Below, piece after piece: positions 14,335 to 23,999 of a DNA stretch of 64,000 nt. Source of the stretch: Perognathus longimembris pacificus. Its lineage: Eukaryota > Chordata > Mammalia > Rodentia > Heteromyidae. Both the position numbers and the translations under genes were made by a program. Below the pieces are notes generated by a model, which searched no databases, was not told where the DNA came from, and saw only the letters and a list, made by a program, of their open reading frames with translations. Every line of letters starts with the position of its first letter. The stretch's first letter is position 1. The stretch covers positions 76,174,267 to 76,238,266 of the forward strand of contig NC_063161.1 in the NCBI RefSeq assembly GCF_023159225.1, in the 5' to 3' direction.

Positions 14335-14344
14335 CAGATTTTTA

Positions 14345-14603
14345 GTTTTTATCTGAACCAGCCTTGGCTTTTATCCTCCTTCTTGTCCTATCCCCATGTG
14401 GCTGAGGATGCTGAGCTGACACCACTGCACTCAGCCCGTGTGATTTCCCACTAGCTGGAATGACAGGCAGGTGCCACCATACCTATCCATCAGTTGAGAT
14501 GGGGTGTTGAGAACTCTTCTGCTCCAGCCAGCCTTGCATCTCAATCCTCTGACTTCTGCCTCCCAAGAAATTAAGATTACAGGTGTGAACCACGGTGCTG
14601 AGT
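14345..14603 (-). mobile_element. B1-type dimer, reverse
   Basis: Two worn reversed B1-like halves without Geo (gactgctgcct-like core, then gattacaggtgtgaaccacg at the right). Confidence 0.6.
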
Positions 14604-14618
14604 GGTTGTCTTTCTTTC

Positions 14619-14818
14619 TTTTTTTTGCCAGTCCTGGGGCTTGAACTCAGGCCCGAAGCACTGTCCCTGGCTTCTTTTTGCTCAAGGCTAGTAGGGCTCT
14701 ACCACTTGAGCCACAGCGCCACTTCCGGCTTTTTCTGTGTATGTGGTGCTGAGGAGTCAAACCCAGGGCTTCATGCATGCTAGGCAAGCATTCTACCACT
14801 AAGCCACCTTCCCAGCCC
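14619..14818 (-). mobile_element. IDL-Geo-like SINE, reverse
   Basis: Reversed copy with a T-rich tail and a 2-3 base insertion in Geo (aggctagtagggctctacc). Confidence 0.88.
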
Positions 14819-15139
14819 CTTCTTTTTTTGTTTTGCTTTTGTTTTACCAGGGCTGGAGACTGAATGAATGCAGAGCCTTGGGTATGAGCCACACCCATCC
14901 CCTCCACCTGTCTATATGGCCATTTGGTTTTTAACAAAGGCTCCCATACAATGTCATAGAGGAAGGATATTCCTGTAACAAATGCTACTGCTTACTTATC
15001 TATAGAGGAAAATAATAGTAATAAGGTCCTGCCTTAGATACACATGAAAGCAATCATGGAGGCCCAGGCCGATTTATGCATCTATTTATGCATCTGCAGG
15101 ACCTGGAACTTCTATTTATTTATTGATTGATTAATTGGT

Positions 15140-15590
15140 TGATTGCCTGGGGCTGAACTTGGGAGCTGGACACTGTCCCTGAACTTGTGTTTTGTTTTGT
15201 TTGTTTTTTGGCCAGTCCTGGGCCGTCAACTCAGAGCCTGAGCCTGAGCACTGTCCCTGGCTTCTTTTTTGCTCAAGGCTAGCACTCTGCCACTTGAGCC
15301 ACAGCACCACTTCTGGCATTTTCTGTATATGTGGTGCTAAGGAATCGAACCCAGGGCCTCATGTATACGAGGCAAGCACTCTTGCCACTAGGCCATATTC
15401 CCAGCCCCTGAACTTGTGTTGTTTTTTTTGCTCAAAACTAGTATTCTACCACTTGAATCACAGCTCCACTTCCAGCTTTTTGTGGTTAATTGGAGATAAA
15501 GAGTCTCACAGACTTTTCTGACCCATCTGGCTTTGAACATGATTCTCAGGTCTCAGCTTCCTGAGGATTACAGATGTGAGACACCAGCTG
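15140..15590 (-). mobile_element. B1-Geo-like SINE, reverse, interrupted
   Basis: The Geo tip lies at 15140-15196. The rest of Geo and the B1-like half lie at about 15410-15590. The split is caused by a nested SINE. Confidence 0.8.
15197..15409 (-). mobile_element. IDL-Geo-like SINE nested in older SINE
   Basis: Reversed copy flanked by the duplicated host sequence cctgaacttgtgttttg / cctgaacttgtgttgtt. A short GAGCCT duplication is present in Geo. Confidence 0.88.
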
Positions 15591-15616
15591 AAACTCTAAA
15601 TCAGGATAACGAGATT

Positions 15617-15885
15617 GGGCCTAGTATCTCACACCTGACATCCCAGCTCTTGGGAGATAAAGATTAGGAGAATCTAGATTCAGGGCTGTTCCAAGATGGA
15701 CACTGGTGGCTCGCACCTGTAATCCTAGCTACAGGAGGCTGAGATCTGAGGATCACAGTTCACAGACAGGAAACTGGAGCCTCTTAGCTCCAGTTAGCCA
15801 CAAAACTGGAAGTGGAGCTATGACTCAAGTCGTAGAGCACTAGCCTTGAACCAAAAAAGCTCAGGGACAGTGCTCCAGCACAAAA
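15617..15885 (+). mobile_element. B1 fragment and B1-Geo-like SINE
   Basis: A B1-like fragment (15617-15690) precedes a B1-Geo-like copy (15699-15885) whose Geo end is truncated. Confidence 0.7.
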
Positions 15886-16304
15886 GATCAGAGACTCTCT
15901 GAGAGAAAGCCTTGTCACTCAGCTTTCCAGCTTGCGTGTGACCAGCCCAGGTGACCACCAAGGTCATGACATAGGGTTTTATTTTTAGTACTCATTTAGG
16001 CCTCATTCCATCCTAAGGTATGTCAACCAATAGCTCCAAGGACAACAGATCTTTAACTGGGCTGTAAGGCATGCCCTAGAGGTAGGTAATTCAGTGAACT
16101 TCTTCCCAGGTAGACTGGCCCGGGGGAGGGAGCAGCTCCAGGCCCTTGAGCCCTTCTCTCACGTAGCCACTTGGTAGCCATTTGGAATCCCAGAAGGACC
16201 AGACCACCTGCTTAGTAGCAATGCTTCCTGTAACCAATCCTGAGCCAGGAAGCTACCAAAACCTCATGTCTGAAGGTAGCTGTGACTTGGATCTGTCCGA
16301 TGAA

Positions 16305-16308
<4 letters not shown>
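15886..16308. other. Unique intergenic sequence
   Basis: About 420 bases without recognisable repeats or exons. Confidence 0.45.

Positions 16309-16350
<42 letters not shown>
16309..16350. repeat. (GT)n microsatellite
   Basis: About 21 GT units at the tail of the reversed SINE that follows. Confidence 0.95.
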
Positions 16351-16352
<2 letters not shown>

Positions 16353-16556
16353 CAGTACTGATGCTCGAACTCAGGGCTTCATGGCCTTACTTGGCTTTTT
16401 CAGCTCAAGGCTAGCACTTTACCTATTGAGCCACATTTCCACTTCTGGGTTTTTGTGCTAGTTAATTGGACATGAGAGTCTCTGTCCAGACTGGCTTTAA
16501 ATGGTGATCCTCTGATCTCAGCCTCTTGAGTAGCTAGGATTACAGGTAGAACCCTT
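16351..16556 (-). mobile_element. B1-Geo-like SINE, reverse
   Basis: Body from ccagtactgatgctcgaact to agctaggattacaggtagaa. Confidence 0.8.
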
Positions 16557-16689
16557 GGAGCCCAGATTTGAGTTTGTTTTTAATTGTGCATACCTCTCAC
16601 TCCTGATCCCCAATTCTCACTGTTTAACCAGAAGCCAATGTTTGATCCCCTGACAATGGCACGAGATGGCTGAAGGTGATCTCTTTCTT

Positions 16690-16907
16690 TTCTTTTTTTT
16701 TTTTTTTTGGGGGGGGGGCAGTCCTGGGGCTTGGACTCAGGGCCTGAGCACTGTCCCTGGCTTCTTCTTGCTCAAGGCTGGCACCCTGCCACTTGAGCCA
16801 CAGCGCCACTTCTGGCCATTTTCTGTATATGTGGTGCTGGGGAATCAAACCCAGGGCCTCATGTATATGAGGCAAGCACTCTTGCCACTAGGCCATATCC
16901 CCAGCCC
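16690..16907 (-). mobile_element. IDL-Geo-like SINE with clear target duplication
   Basis: Complete reversed copy with a T/G-rich tail. It is flanked by aaggtgatctctttctttt on both sides (from 16674 and from 16908). Confidence 0.93.
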
Positions 16908-16924
16908 AAGGTGATCTCTTTCTT

Positions 16925-17160
16925 TTTGGCTAGTTCTGGGGCTTGAACTCAGGGTCTTGGCACTATCTTGACCTCTTTGTGCTCAAGGCTAGTGATCTGC
17001 CACTTGAACCAAAGTGCCACTTCTGTTTTTTTCTGAGTAGTTTATTGGACATAAGAGTCTCACTGACTTTCCTGCCCGGGCTGTCTTCAAATAGTGATCC
17101 TCAGATCTCACCCTCCTGAGTAGCTAGGATGACAGGCATGAGCTACTGCCACCTGGCTGG
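16925..17160 (-). mobile_element. B1-Geo-like SINE, reverse
   Basis: Reversed copy directly abutting the target duplication of the preceding SINE. Confidence 0.8.
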
Positions 17161-17246
17161 AAGGCGATCTTAAATGTGGTCTTTCCATGCATCATGCCAC
17201 ATAATCTCCTTTCTCTGCCATATTTCTTTTCTAATAAACTCTCCTA

Positions 17247-17470
17247 AAGCCAGGTGCTAGTGGTTCATGCCTGTCATCCTAGCTACTGAGGAAGCTGAGG
17301 TCTGATGATCTCAGTTTGATACCAAAATGGTCAGGAAATTGCAGGAGACTCCATCTCAGTCAGTGGCTAGGGGAGGTGGTGTGTGCCTGTCACCCTCAGC
17401 TGCATAGGAAAGTACATAGAGGAAGATCACTCCAAGGCAGCTTGGGCATAAAGAGAAACAGTACCTAAAA
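17247..17470 (+). mobile_element. B1-type dimer
   Basis: Two B1-like halves in tandem (gtgctagtggttcatgcctg, then ggaggtggtgtgtgcctgtc) without Geo. Confidence 0.65.
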
Positions 17471-17547
17471 AAGTACCCCAAAATGTGAAATGATGTTCCA
17501 CATCACATTACTACACATCCAGAAACAGTAAGTAAAAGTTACAGTGA

Positions 17548-17778
17548 AGTCAGGCACTGTTAGCTGATGCCTGTCATCCTACCTACTCAGGAGGCTGAGA
17601 TCTGAGGACCGTGGTTTGCAGCCAACAGGGGCAGAAAAGTCCCAGTGAGACTCTCCTCCAATTAACCACTCAAAAACTGGAAGTGGCGCTGTGGCTCAAG
17701 TGGTACAGCACTAACCTTGAGCACAAAGAGGCTCAGAGACAGTGTCTAGGTCCTGAGTTCAAGCCCCACAACTGTCCA
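17548..17778 (+). mobile_element. B1-Geo-like SINE
   Basis: Full-length copy with the Geo end gagttcaagccccacaact. Confidence 0.83.
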
Positions 17779-17795
17779 ATAAAAAAAAAAATCTA

Positions 17796-17986
17796 GGACT
17801 GGGAATGTGGCTTAGTAGTAGAGTGCTTGCCTAGCATGTATGAAACCCTGGGTTCAATTCCTCAGTACAACATAAACAGAAAAGGCCGGAAGTGGCACTG
17901 TGGCTCAAGTGGTAGACTGCTAGCCTTGAGCACAGAGAAGCTTGGGGACAGTGCTCAGACACTGAGTCCAAGCCCCAGGACTGGCA
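17796..17986 (+). mobile_element. IDL-Geo-like SINE
   Basis: Older subtype with gtggcttagtagtagagtgc and an aataaataaata tail. Confidence 0.85.
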
Positions 17987-18013
17987 AAAATAAATAAATA
18001 AACAAAAACAAAA

Positions 18014-18403
18014 ACAAGCTAATGTGGCAAGAAAAGTCTGTGGGACTCTTATCTCCAATTAGCCACCAAAAAGCCAGAGTGGAATTGTAGTTCAAGTGGT
18101 AGAGTTCCAGCCTTGAGTGAAAAAAAAAAAAAACCAAAGGACAGGGTCTGGGAATATGGCCTAGTGATAAAGTGCTTGCCTAGCACACATGAAGCCCTGC
18201 GTTCAATTCCTCAGCACCACATATATAGAAAAAGCCAGAAGTGGTGCTGTGGCTCAAGTGGACAAAAAGAAGCCAGGGACAGTGCTCAGGCCCTGAGTCC
18301 AAGCCCCAGGACTGGCACAAAAAAAAAAAAAAAAAGTCAAAGACAGCACCTAGGCTTTGAGTTCAAGGCCCAATACTCACACACACACACACACACACAC
18401 TCA
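18014..18403 (+). mobile_element. B1-Geo-like SINE, interrupted, with (CA)n tail
   Basis: The left part lies at 18014-18142 and the Geo end at 18334-18376, followed by CA units. The break holds an IDL-Geo-like copy (18143-18333). Confidence 0.75.
18143..18333 (+). mobile_element. IDL-Geo-like SINE nested, internally deleted
   Basis: ID monomer intact. The Geo monomer lacks the gcagagtgctagccttgagc segment. A16 tail. Confidence 0.8.
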
Positions 18404-18422
18404 CAATCACAATCACACACAC

Positions 18423-19745
18423 CCTGCCTGGCTGGGAAATGCAGGGTCTCTCAGTTAGTGTACTTATTCTTAAAGAGTTTGCATGCTTCTGGGAAATATA
18501 GGGGCCTCACACTTGCCCATCTCCATCCCCAGGTTCCTGCTGGGGACTGGGGGCTGGGAGGCTTTGCCCCTTCCTGCCCTCACCTCCTCCCAGAAAACGC
18601 TGCATGCCAAGCTCCTGCCCCCTGCCTGGGCAGCAGAGACCTTTTCCTGACTGAAAGCTCATCATCTCCAAGAATAACCTTTAAACCTGATGCAAAAACT
18701 GCCTGTGGACACCCCACTTTCAGGCCATGGGATATGCGGGGCCCTAGGCAGAATCTCTCTGAATCCTAAAGTTGTCAGGGTCCTGCTCTTCGTCCCGAGG
18801 GGGAGGGGGGCGCTCACGGCCCAGACCACGCCCTCAGAACCCTGGGGGCGGAGCTCGTAGGGGAGGGCGAGCAAAGCTGGCCATTCTCTTTGTGTCTACT
18901 TGGGGCGTGGCCTCTCAGAGATGGACCAATCATGGGATGACCCTCTTCTAGGAAGCCAATGGTTGGTCTGCGGGGAGTGGGCAGCACCTGGTTTCTGGAT
19001 GGGGCGGGGCCCCACTGGCTGTGTCTGTGGATGTTGGTTTCCTTGGAAACCACAGGGCGAAGCAGGGCTTGGGGTAGGGGGTGGGGTGGGGTAGTGGGGA
19101 GACCGGAGTGAGCAGGGACTCTGGGAGAGAGGTTCCTGCAAACCCATAGCCCCCAAGTCCTTCCTCCCACAGGTGATGTAGATCACTGCCGCACCCCACC
19201 TCACCCTTTGTTTTCTGCTGGCAGAGGTGGGGGGAACCCCGCGGGAGGCGTGGGTATGGGGTGGAATTTTCTGGTCCTGGTGCTGATGGTCTCTGTGGGT
19301 TGTGGTTTGTAGAATCCACTGCAATGCAGGGAAAACAGTGTCCTCAAATTCAAACCAACTGCAGGCAAGTCGGGTAGACCCAGTCCTATCTTCAGCCACA
19401 GCCACCTGCGCCCAGCTGGAGACAGGGAAGCCCAGGAGAACCAAGCTCTCCAGCAGTGACAAGCATTCAGGGCAGGGAAGCTCCAAGCCCATCCGTCTGA
19501 GTCCAGTAAACCAATGTGAGGTTAACAGCAGGATGGAGATGAAATGGTGTGGGTGTCTTCATATTATTTGGAGATAAAAACCAATGTTGGGGGTGGGGGT
19601 GTGGCAGAAGAGACTGACTCGGCAGAAGATCAGACCTGAGCTCTTTAGCAAGAGAAGGGGAGGACAGTTTCCTCTGCTTAGCTTAGCATGTGACAGTGGC
19701 AGGATCAGCTAAGCACCGTCTCTTAAGCTAAGAAACTGGATCTGC
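18423..19745. other. Unique intergenic island
   Basis: About 1.3 kb without interspersed repeats, GC-rich in the middle. Minus-strand frames up to 198 codons have no recognisable domain. The promoter-like centre is annotated separately. Confidence 0.6.
18780..19060. promoter_or_regulatory. Promoter-like element: twin CCAAT, Sp1, X-box-like palindrome
   Basis: Two CCAAT boxes lie at 18926-18930 and 18956-18960, exactly 30 bases apart. A GC box (ggggcggggcc) lies at 19001-19011 and the palindrome GGTTTCCTTGGAAACC at 19036-19051. The palindrome resembles an RFX X-box and also holds a STAT-like TTCN4GAA. Paired NF-Y sites followed by Sp1 are typical of housekeeping promoters and strong enhancers. 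No transcript is evident from sequence. Confidence 0.5.
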
Positions 19746-19773
19746 TGGGCACCAGTGGCTCACGCCTGTAATT

Positions 19774-20264
19774 TTTTTTTAATTTATTAATTGAACATAA
19801 ATTTTTTTACAAGGTGTTGTGCAAAAAGGGTACAGTTACATAGTAGGGCAGTGTGTACATTTCTTGTGATATCTTACGTCCTGTTTTTCTATCCCTTGTC
19901 TAGGTCAGGTAGACATATATACAATATACAATATATCAAGAACATATACAGTATTCACAGACTTGGTCTCTACTGTCTCTCCGTCTCCCTTTGTTAACAG
20001 TCATATATCAGGGAGATCATGCCCCTTTGTTTTCTGTGTTCTAGGCTTGTCTCGCTCAACATTATTTGTTCGAGTTCTGACCATTTCCCTGCGAACAACA
20101 ATATTTCACCATTCCTAATCACTATGTAGTATGCCATTGTGTATAAGTACCATATTTTTTGGATCCATTCGTCTGTGGAGGGGCATCTGGGTTGTTTCCA
20201 TATTTTGGCTATTGTGAATTGTGCCGTGATAAACATGGAAGTACAAATGTCTTTTTGATATCTT
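19774..20264 (-). mobile_element. L1 3' end, 5'-truncated, reverse
   Basis: The 3' part of a LINE-1 on the minus strand. Its ORF2 C-terminus (about 20236-19994) has the diagnostic STDEWIQKIWYLYTMAYY, then the 3' UTR and a poly(A) tail (poly-T at 19772-19780). Identical 14-base duplications, tcacgcctgtaatt, flank it (19760-19773 and 20265-20278). Compared with the copy at 61510-62138 its 3' UTR lacks about 238 bases. Confidence 0.93.
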
Positions 20265-20394
20265 TCACGCCTGTAATTCTAACAATTCAGGAGGCTGAGA
20301 TCTGAGGATCAGGGTTTGAAGCCAGCCTGGGCAGGAAAGTCTTATCTCCAATTAAGCACCTTAAAAAAGCAGGAATTAGAGCTGTGGCCGTGGC

Positions 20395-20756
20395 TGGTTA
20401 CAGGGTTCAAGGAAGGAGAGTCTAAGTCCCTCCAAGAGTCCACCACTTACTCAGACAGTCTCAAGCAAAAAGATGGATTTATTGGGGAAGCAGAAAGCAA
20501 AATGACAGGCCAGGGACACGGCACAGACTCGAGAGCTAAAACTGCTACCCCCAACAGTCCTCAAGCTGGGGTTTATAAAGATAAAAGCATAGCACAGATG
20601 TATGGGGTTGACCCAGGGTGTAGAGCAAGCAACAAGTTTAGCAAGCTATTTCCAGAAGCAGAATTTGGGGGTCAGGTTGACGTAATATTTAACTTCATTT
20701 TAACAATTTGCCACCATGTTTCCCTAATTAAGATGGAGTCAGCTGTACTTCCTACA
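20395..20756 (-). mobile_element. 3' LTR of the provirus
   Basis: About 362 bases, bounded TG...CA. On the minus strand U3 starts TGTAGGAAGT at 20756 after a purine-rich tract (complement of 20757-20775). A TATA box (tataaa, complement near 20572-20577) and an AATAAA signal (complement near 20477-20482) follow in the right order. Confidence 0.88.
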
Positions 20757-20845
20757 TCTTGCTTTTCTTTCAGCCTAGTCAAATCCCTGACTCATTTAAT
20801 TAACATTGAGGGGTGTGTACTGGATGCATAGGACCATCAGTTTTT

Positions 20846-21075
20846 TTTGTTTTGTTTTGTTTTTGTTTTGTTTTTTTTTTTTGGCCAGTCCTGGGACCTG
20901 GGCTCAGGGCCTGAGCACTGTCCCTGGCTTCTTTTTGCTCAAAGCTAACACTCTGCCACTTGAGCCACAGCGCCCCTTCTGGCTATTTTCTGTATATGTG
21001 GTGCTGGGGAATTGAACCCAGGGCCTCATGTATACAAGGCAAGCACTCTTGCCACTAGGCCATATCCCCAGCCCA
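20846..21075 (-). mobile_element. IDL-Geo-like SINE in provirus
   Basis: Reversed copy flanked by aggaccatcagtttt (from 20830 and from 21076). Confidence 0.92.
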
Positions 21076-21122
21076 GGACCATCAGTTTTATGGCCCCAAT
21101 TCTTTGTACAAATGAAAATGCG

Positions 21123-21210
21123 GGGCTGGGAATATGGCCTAGTGGCAAGAGTGCTTACCTCATATACGTGAAGCCCTGGGTTCAATTCCCCAGCACCACA
21201 TATATAGAAA
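21123..21210 (+). mobile_element. ID-like monomer only, in provirus
   Basis: Left monomer without the Geo unit: gaatatggcctagtggcaag to accacatatatagaaa. Confidence 0.82.
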
Positions 21211-21470
21211 TGCAGGTGCTCTCACCAGATTTAAATCTCCATCCAGTTACCTAGGTAACTGGCACACCTGAAGGCAATTACCTCCCTCCTTTCTCTGAGG
21301 TCACATCCTAACCCATCTGGGCATACCCTAACACACCTCCCACCCTAGGCATGACACTCCCACCCTAGGAGTGACTCTCTAGCCTGCCATTCATGCTTTA
21401 TCGAATTTTCTTAATAGACTAGTGAACTCCAGTCAACTCAGAGGAGTGGGAAGGTTACCACAGAATGTAC
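21211..21470 (+). mobile_element. LTR-like segment of a second family
   Basis: About 80-100 bases (21225-21320) resemble the solo LTR-like element at 6393-6646 in the opposite orientation, around ggtaactgg, ggtcacatcc and ttacctccc. This suggests a different LTR inserted into, or recombined with, the provirus 3' region. Borders are unclear. Confidence 0.4.
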
Positions 21471-21787
21471 CCCCAAAATCTTAGTTTCGGCAGATCCAAA
21501 GCAGCCTTCCAACAGGAATCAGCTGTGTGTGATGGAGTCCTATCTGTTTTTACCACAGTAGAGGTGCTCAGGGTGAAGATGTAGCTACTTCCAGATGACT
21601 CTCAGGCTGTATAGGCAAACTGGAATCATTTTGGTAGCCATCCTTTTTCACTTTGGCTTTCATTTACATTTAAAGAACTCATGCCCCATTCCCTCGAGGC
21701 TGCCTGTTTTCTTCAGTCTGAATTACTGCCTAGAAGACCTTTGAACTCAAAATACATTTTTCCTTAATGCAAGAATTACAAGCACCA

Positions 21788-22003
21788 GGGGCTGGGGATA
21801 TGGCCTAGTGGCAAGAGTGCCTGCTTCATATACATGAAGCCCTGGGTTCGATTCCCCAGCACCACATATACAGAAAATGGCCAGAAGTGGCACTGTGACT
21901 CAAGTGGCAAAGTGCTAGCCTTGAGCAAAAAGAAGCCAGGGACAGTGCTCAGGCCCTGAGTCCAAGCCCCAGGACTGGCAAAAAAAAAAAAAAAAAAAAA
22001 AAA
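21788..22003 (+). mobile_element. IDL-Geo-like SINE in provirus
   Basis: Complete copy with a tail of more than 20 As and 16-base flanks agaattacaagcacca (from 21772 and from 22004). Confidence 0.94.
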
Positions 22004-22147
22004 AGAATTACAAGCACCAGAATTACAAACACAGGAATCTAGACTTAACATCTTCACTTTTTCAATACATCCAAATTGCAAAATAGCACAGAAATCAAGT
22101 TTCATCCTACAAATAAACCTTTCTAACCCTCTTAAGACTTTTTCCAG

Positions 22148-22343
22148 GCTGGGGATATGGCCTAGTGGCAAGAGTACTTGCCTCCTATACATGAAGCCCT
22201 GGGTTCAATTCCCCAGCACCACATATCTAGAAAACGGCCAGAAGTGGCACTGTGGCTCAAGTCACAGAGTGCTAGCCTTGAGCAAAAGGAAGCCAGGGAC
22301 AGTGCTCAGGCCCTGAGTCCAAGGCCCAGGACTGGCCAAAAAA
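22148..22343 (+). mobile_element. IDL-Geo-like SINE in provirus
   Basis: Complete copy with target duplication aagactttttcca on both sides. Confidence 0.93.
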
Positions 22344-22899
22344 AAGAAAAGACTTTTTCCAATTTCAGTCCATCCTAAGGGGCAGTTTTAGAAATATCAA
22401 ATCATTTTTACCATCAGGTTTCCAGTGCTCATCTGAAAACAAAAGAGACAGGACAAAGAAAGGCATCCATTGGCCTGTCCTACAGAATGGGCATATACTC
22501 ACCAATCCCATTTCTTAGAGCTTGATGAACTGCCTTGGTGCCAAATCACCACTCACTCCTGAGGATAGGCTCACAGGCCTGCCCCAGGTTTTTCCTGTTG
22601 GTCTCTGAATGAGAAACTCAATCATTTCTTTAACAGTGATAAAACATATCCAAATTTCTAACATTTAGTCCCCAAACAGTGGAGGGAGACAAATTTCAAG
22701 TTCCCAATGCCTTTTGCTAAACCAGATAATCTGATTACAGTGCAAACATCCTTTTAAATCAAATTACATCATGTAGCTCCAATCCTCTTCTCTGAATCTC
22801 TCACCTGTATTTCTCAGTCTGGTGGGGTTAAGTTTCTGCCGGCCTGCCACTCTGCATCTAAGCCACAAGAACATTACCAGTCTAAATGTTTTACAAATG

Positions 22900-23995
22900 T
22901 CCATTTTAGTGGGTCGTCATCAGATTGCACCGCCTTCCATTTGTCCTCCTTGGTCAGGTTCGCTGCTTTGATGTGGGAGGCATGGTCTTTAGGCGGTCTA
23001 CCTTGACAGCGTAGGAGTGGTCAGAACAATGGTGTAGGGGCCTTTCCAGCAGGGCTCCAAGGACTCAGTGTTATGTCACTTTACCCACACCACCTGTCCT
23101 GGCACAAAAGGGTGTAAGGGGCCTGGGAATATGGCCTAGTGGCAAGAGTGCTTGCCTCATATACATGAAGCCCTGGGTTCAATTCCCCAGCACCACATAT
23201 ACAGAAAATGGCCAGAAGTGGCACTGTGGCTCAAGTGGCAGAGCACTAGCCTTGAGCAAAAAGAAGCCAGGGACAGTGCTCAGGCCCTGAGCCCAGGTCC
23301 CAGGACTGGCCAAAAAAAAAAAAAAAAAAAAAAAAGGGTGTAAGGCTGGGGCATCCTTGGGCAACTCCTCATGAGCACCCTTGATCTGGGAGCAAAGTTC
23401 CTTTTGGGCTTTCTGCAAGGCCTGCAAGAACTGCATCAGATGTTGGTTTGTCAATTCAGCTATTGCTTCAGAAACAAGCTTAGGGCATAAGGGAGGAGGC
23501 CTCCCGAACATTATCTCATAAGGTGTGATGTCCTTAAAGTATGATATACAGTGTACTTGCAGAAGGGCAAATGGTAGGAGGGCCGTCCAGTTTTCAGTCT
23601 CAAGGGTTAATTGGTTAAGGTCTCTTTTAGAGTCCTATTCATCCTCTCTACTTGACCTGAACTTTGGGGGTGATAGGCACAATGTAATTTCCAATTAATC
23701 CCCAATGACTTACCTAATAACTGGGTTACCTGAGAGATGAAAGAGGGGCCATTATCTGAGCCTATGGCTACTGGGAGTCCAAACCTGGGAATTATCTCCA
23801 CTAGCAGCTTCTTTGCTACCGTCTGTGCTCTTTCCCACTTGGTTGGGAAAGTTTCCCCTCTGATGTCCTGGGCAGTGCATTATAGCAACTGCCTTTGGCA
23901 GCCATATGGCCTGAAGTAAGCCTAATATCTGCTCTTTGTTTCTGATGGTTTTTCCTTCTGCTGTCAGCAGCCCACATTCCCTGTAAATGTACATG
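22900..23995 (-). pseudogene. Proviral integrase, broken
   Basis: Minus-strand remains of a gammaretroviral integrase. The core motif GSDNGPSF and the downstream [12 protein letters not shown] lie at about 23800-23610, GRPPPL near 23500, and a WKGPY-type C-terminal motif near 23040. A SINE (23118-23334) interrupts the C-terminal domain and the reading frame is broken, so no functional enzyme is encoded. Confidence 0.88.
23118..23334 (+). mobile_element. IDL-Geo-like SINE in proviral integrase
   Basis: Complete copy with a long A-tail. Target duplication aagggtgtaagg on both sides. Confidence 0.93.
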
Positions 23996-23999
23996 AACG

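Noticed and set aside
20757..22900. Proviral envelope gene
   Set aside because: No frame of useful length and no recognisable envelope motif. Too little sequence remains once SINEs are removed.
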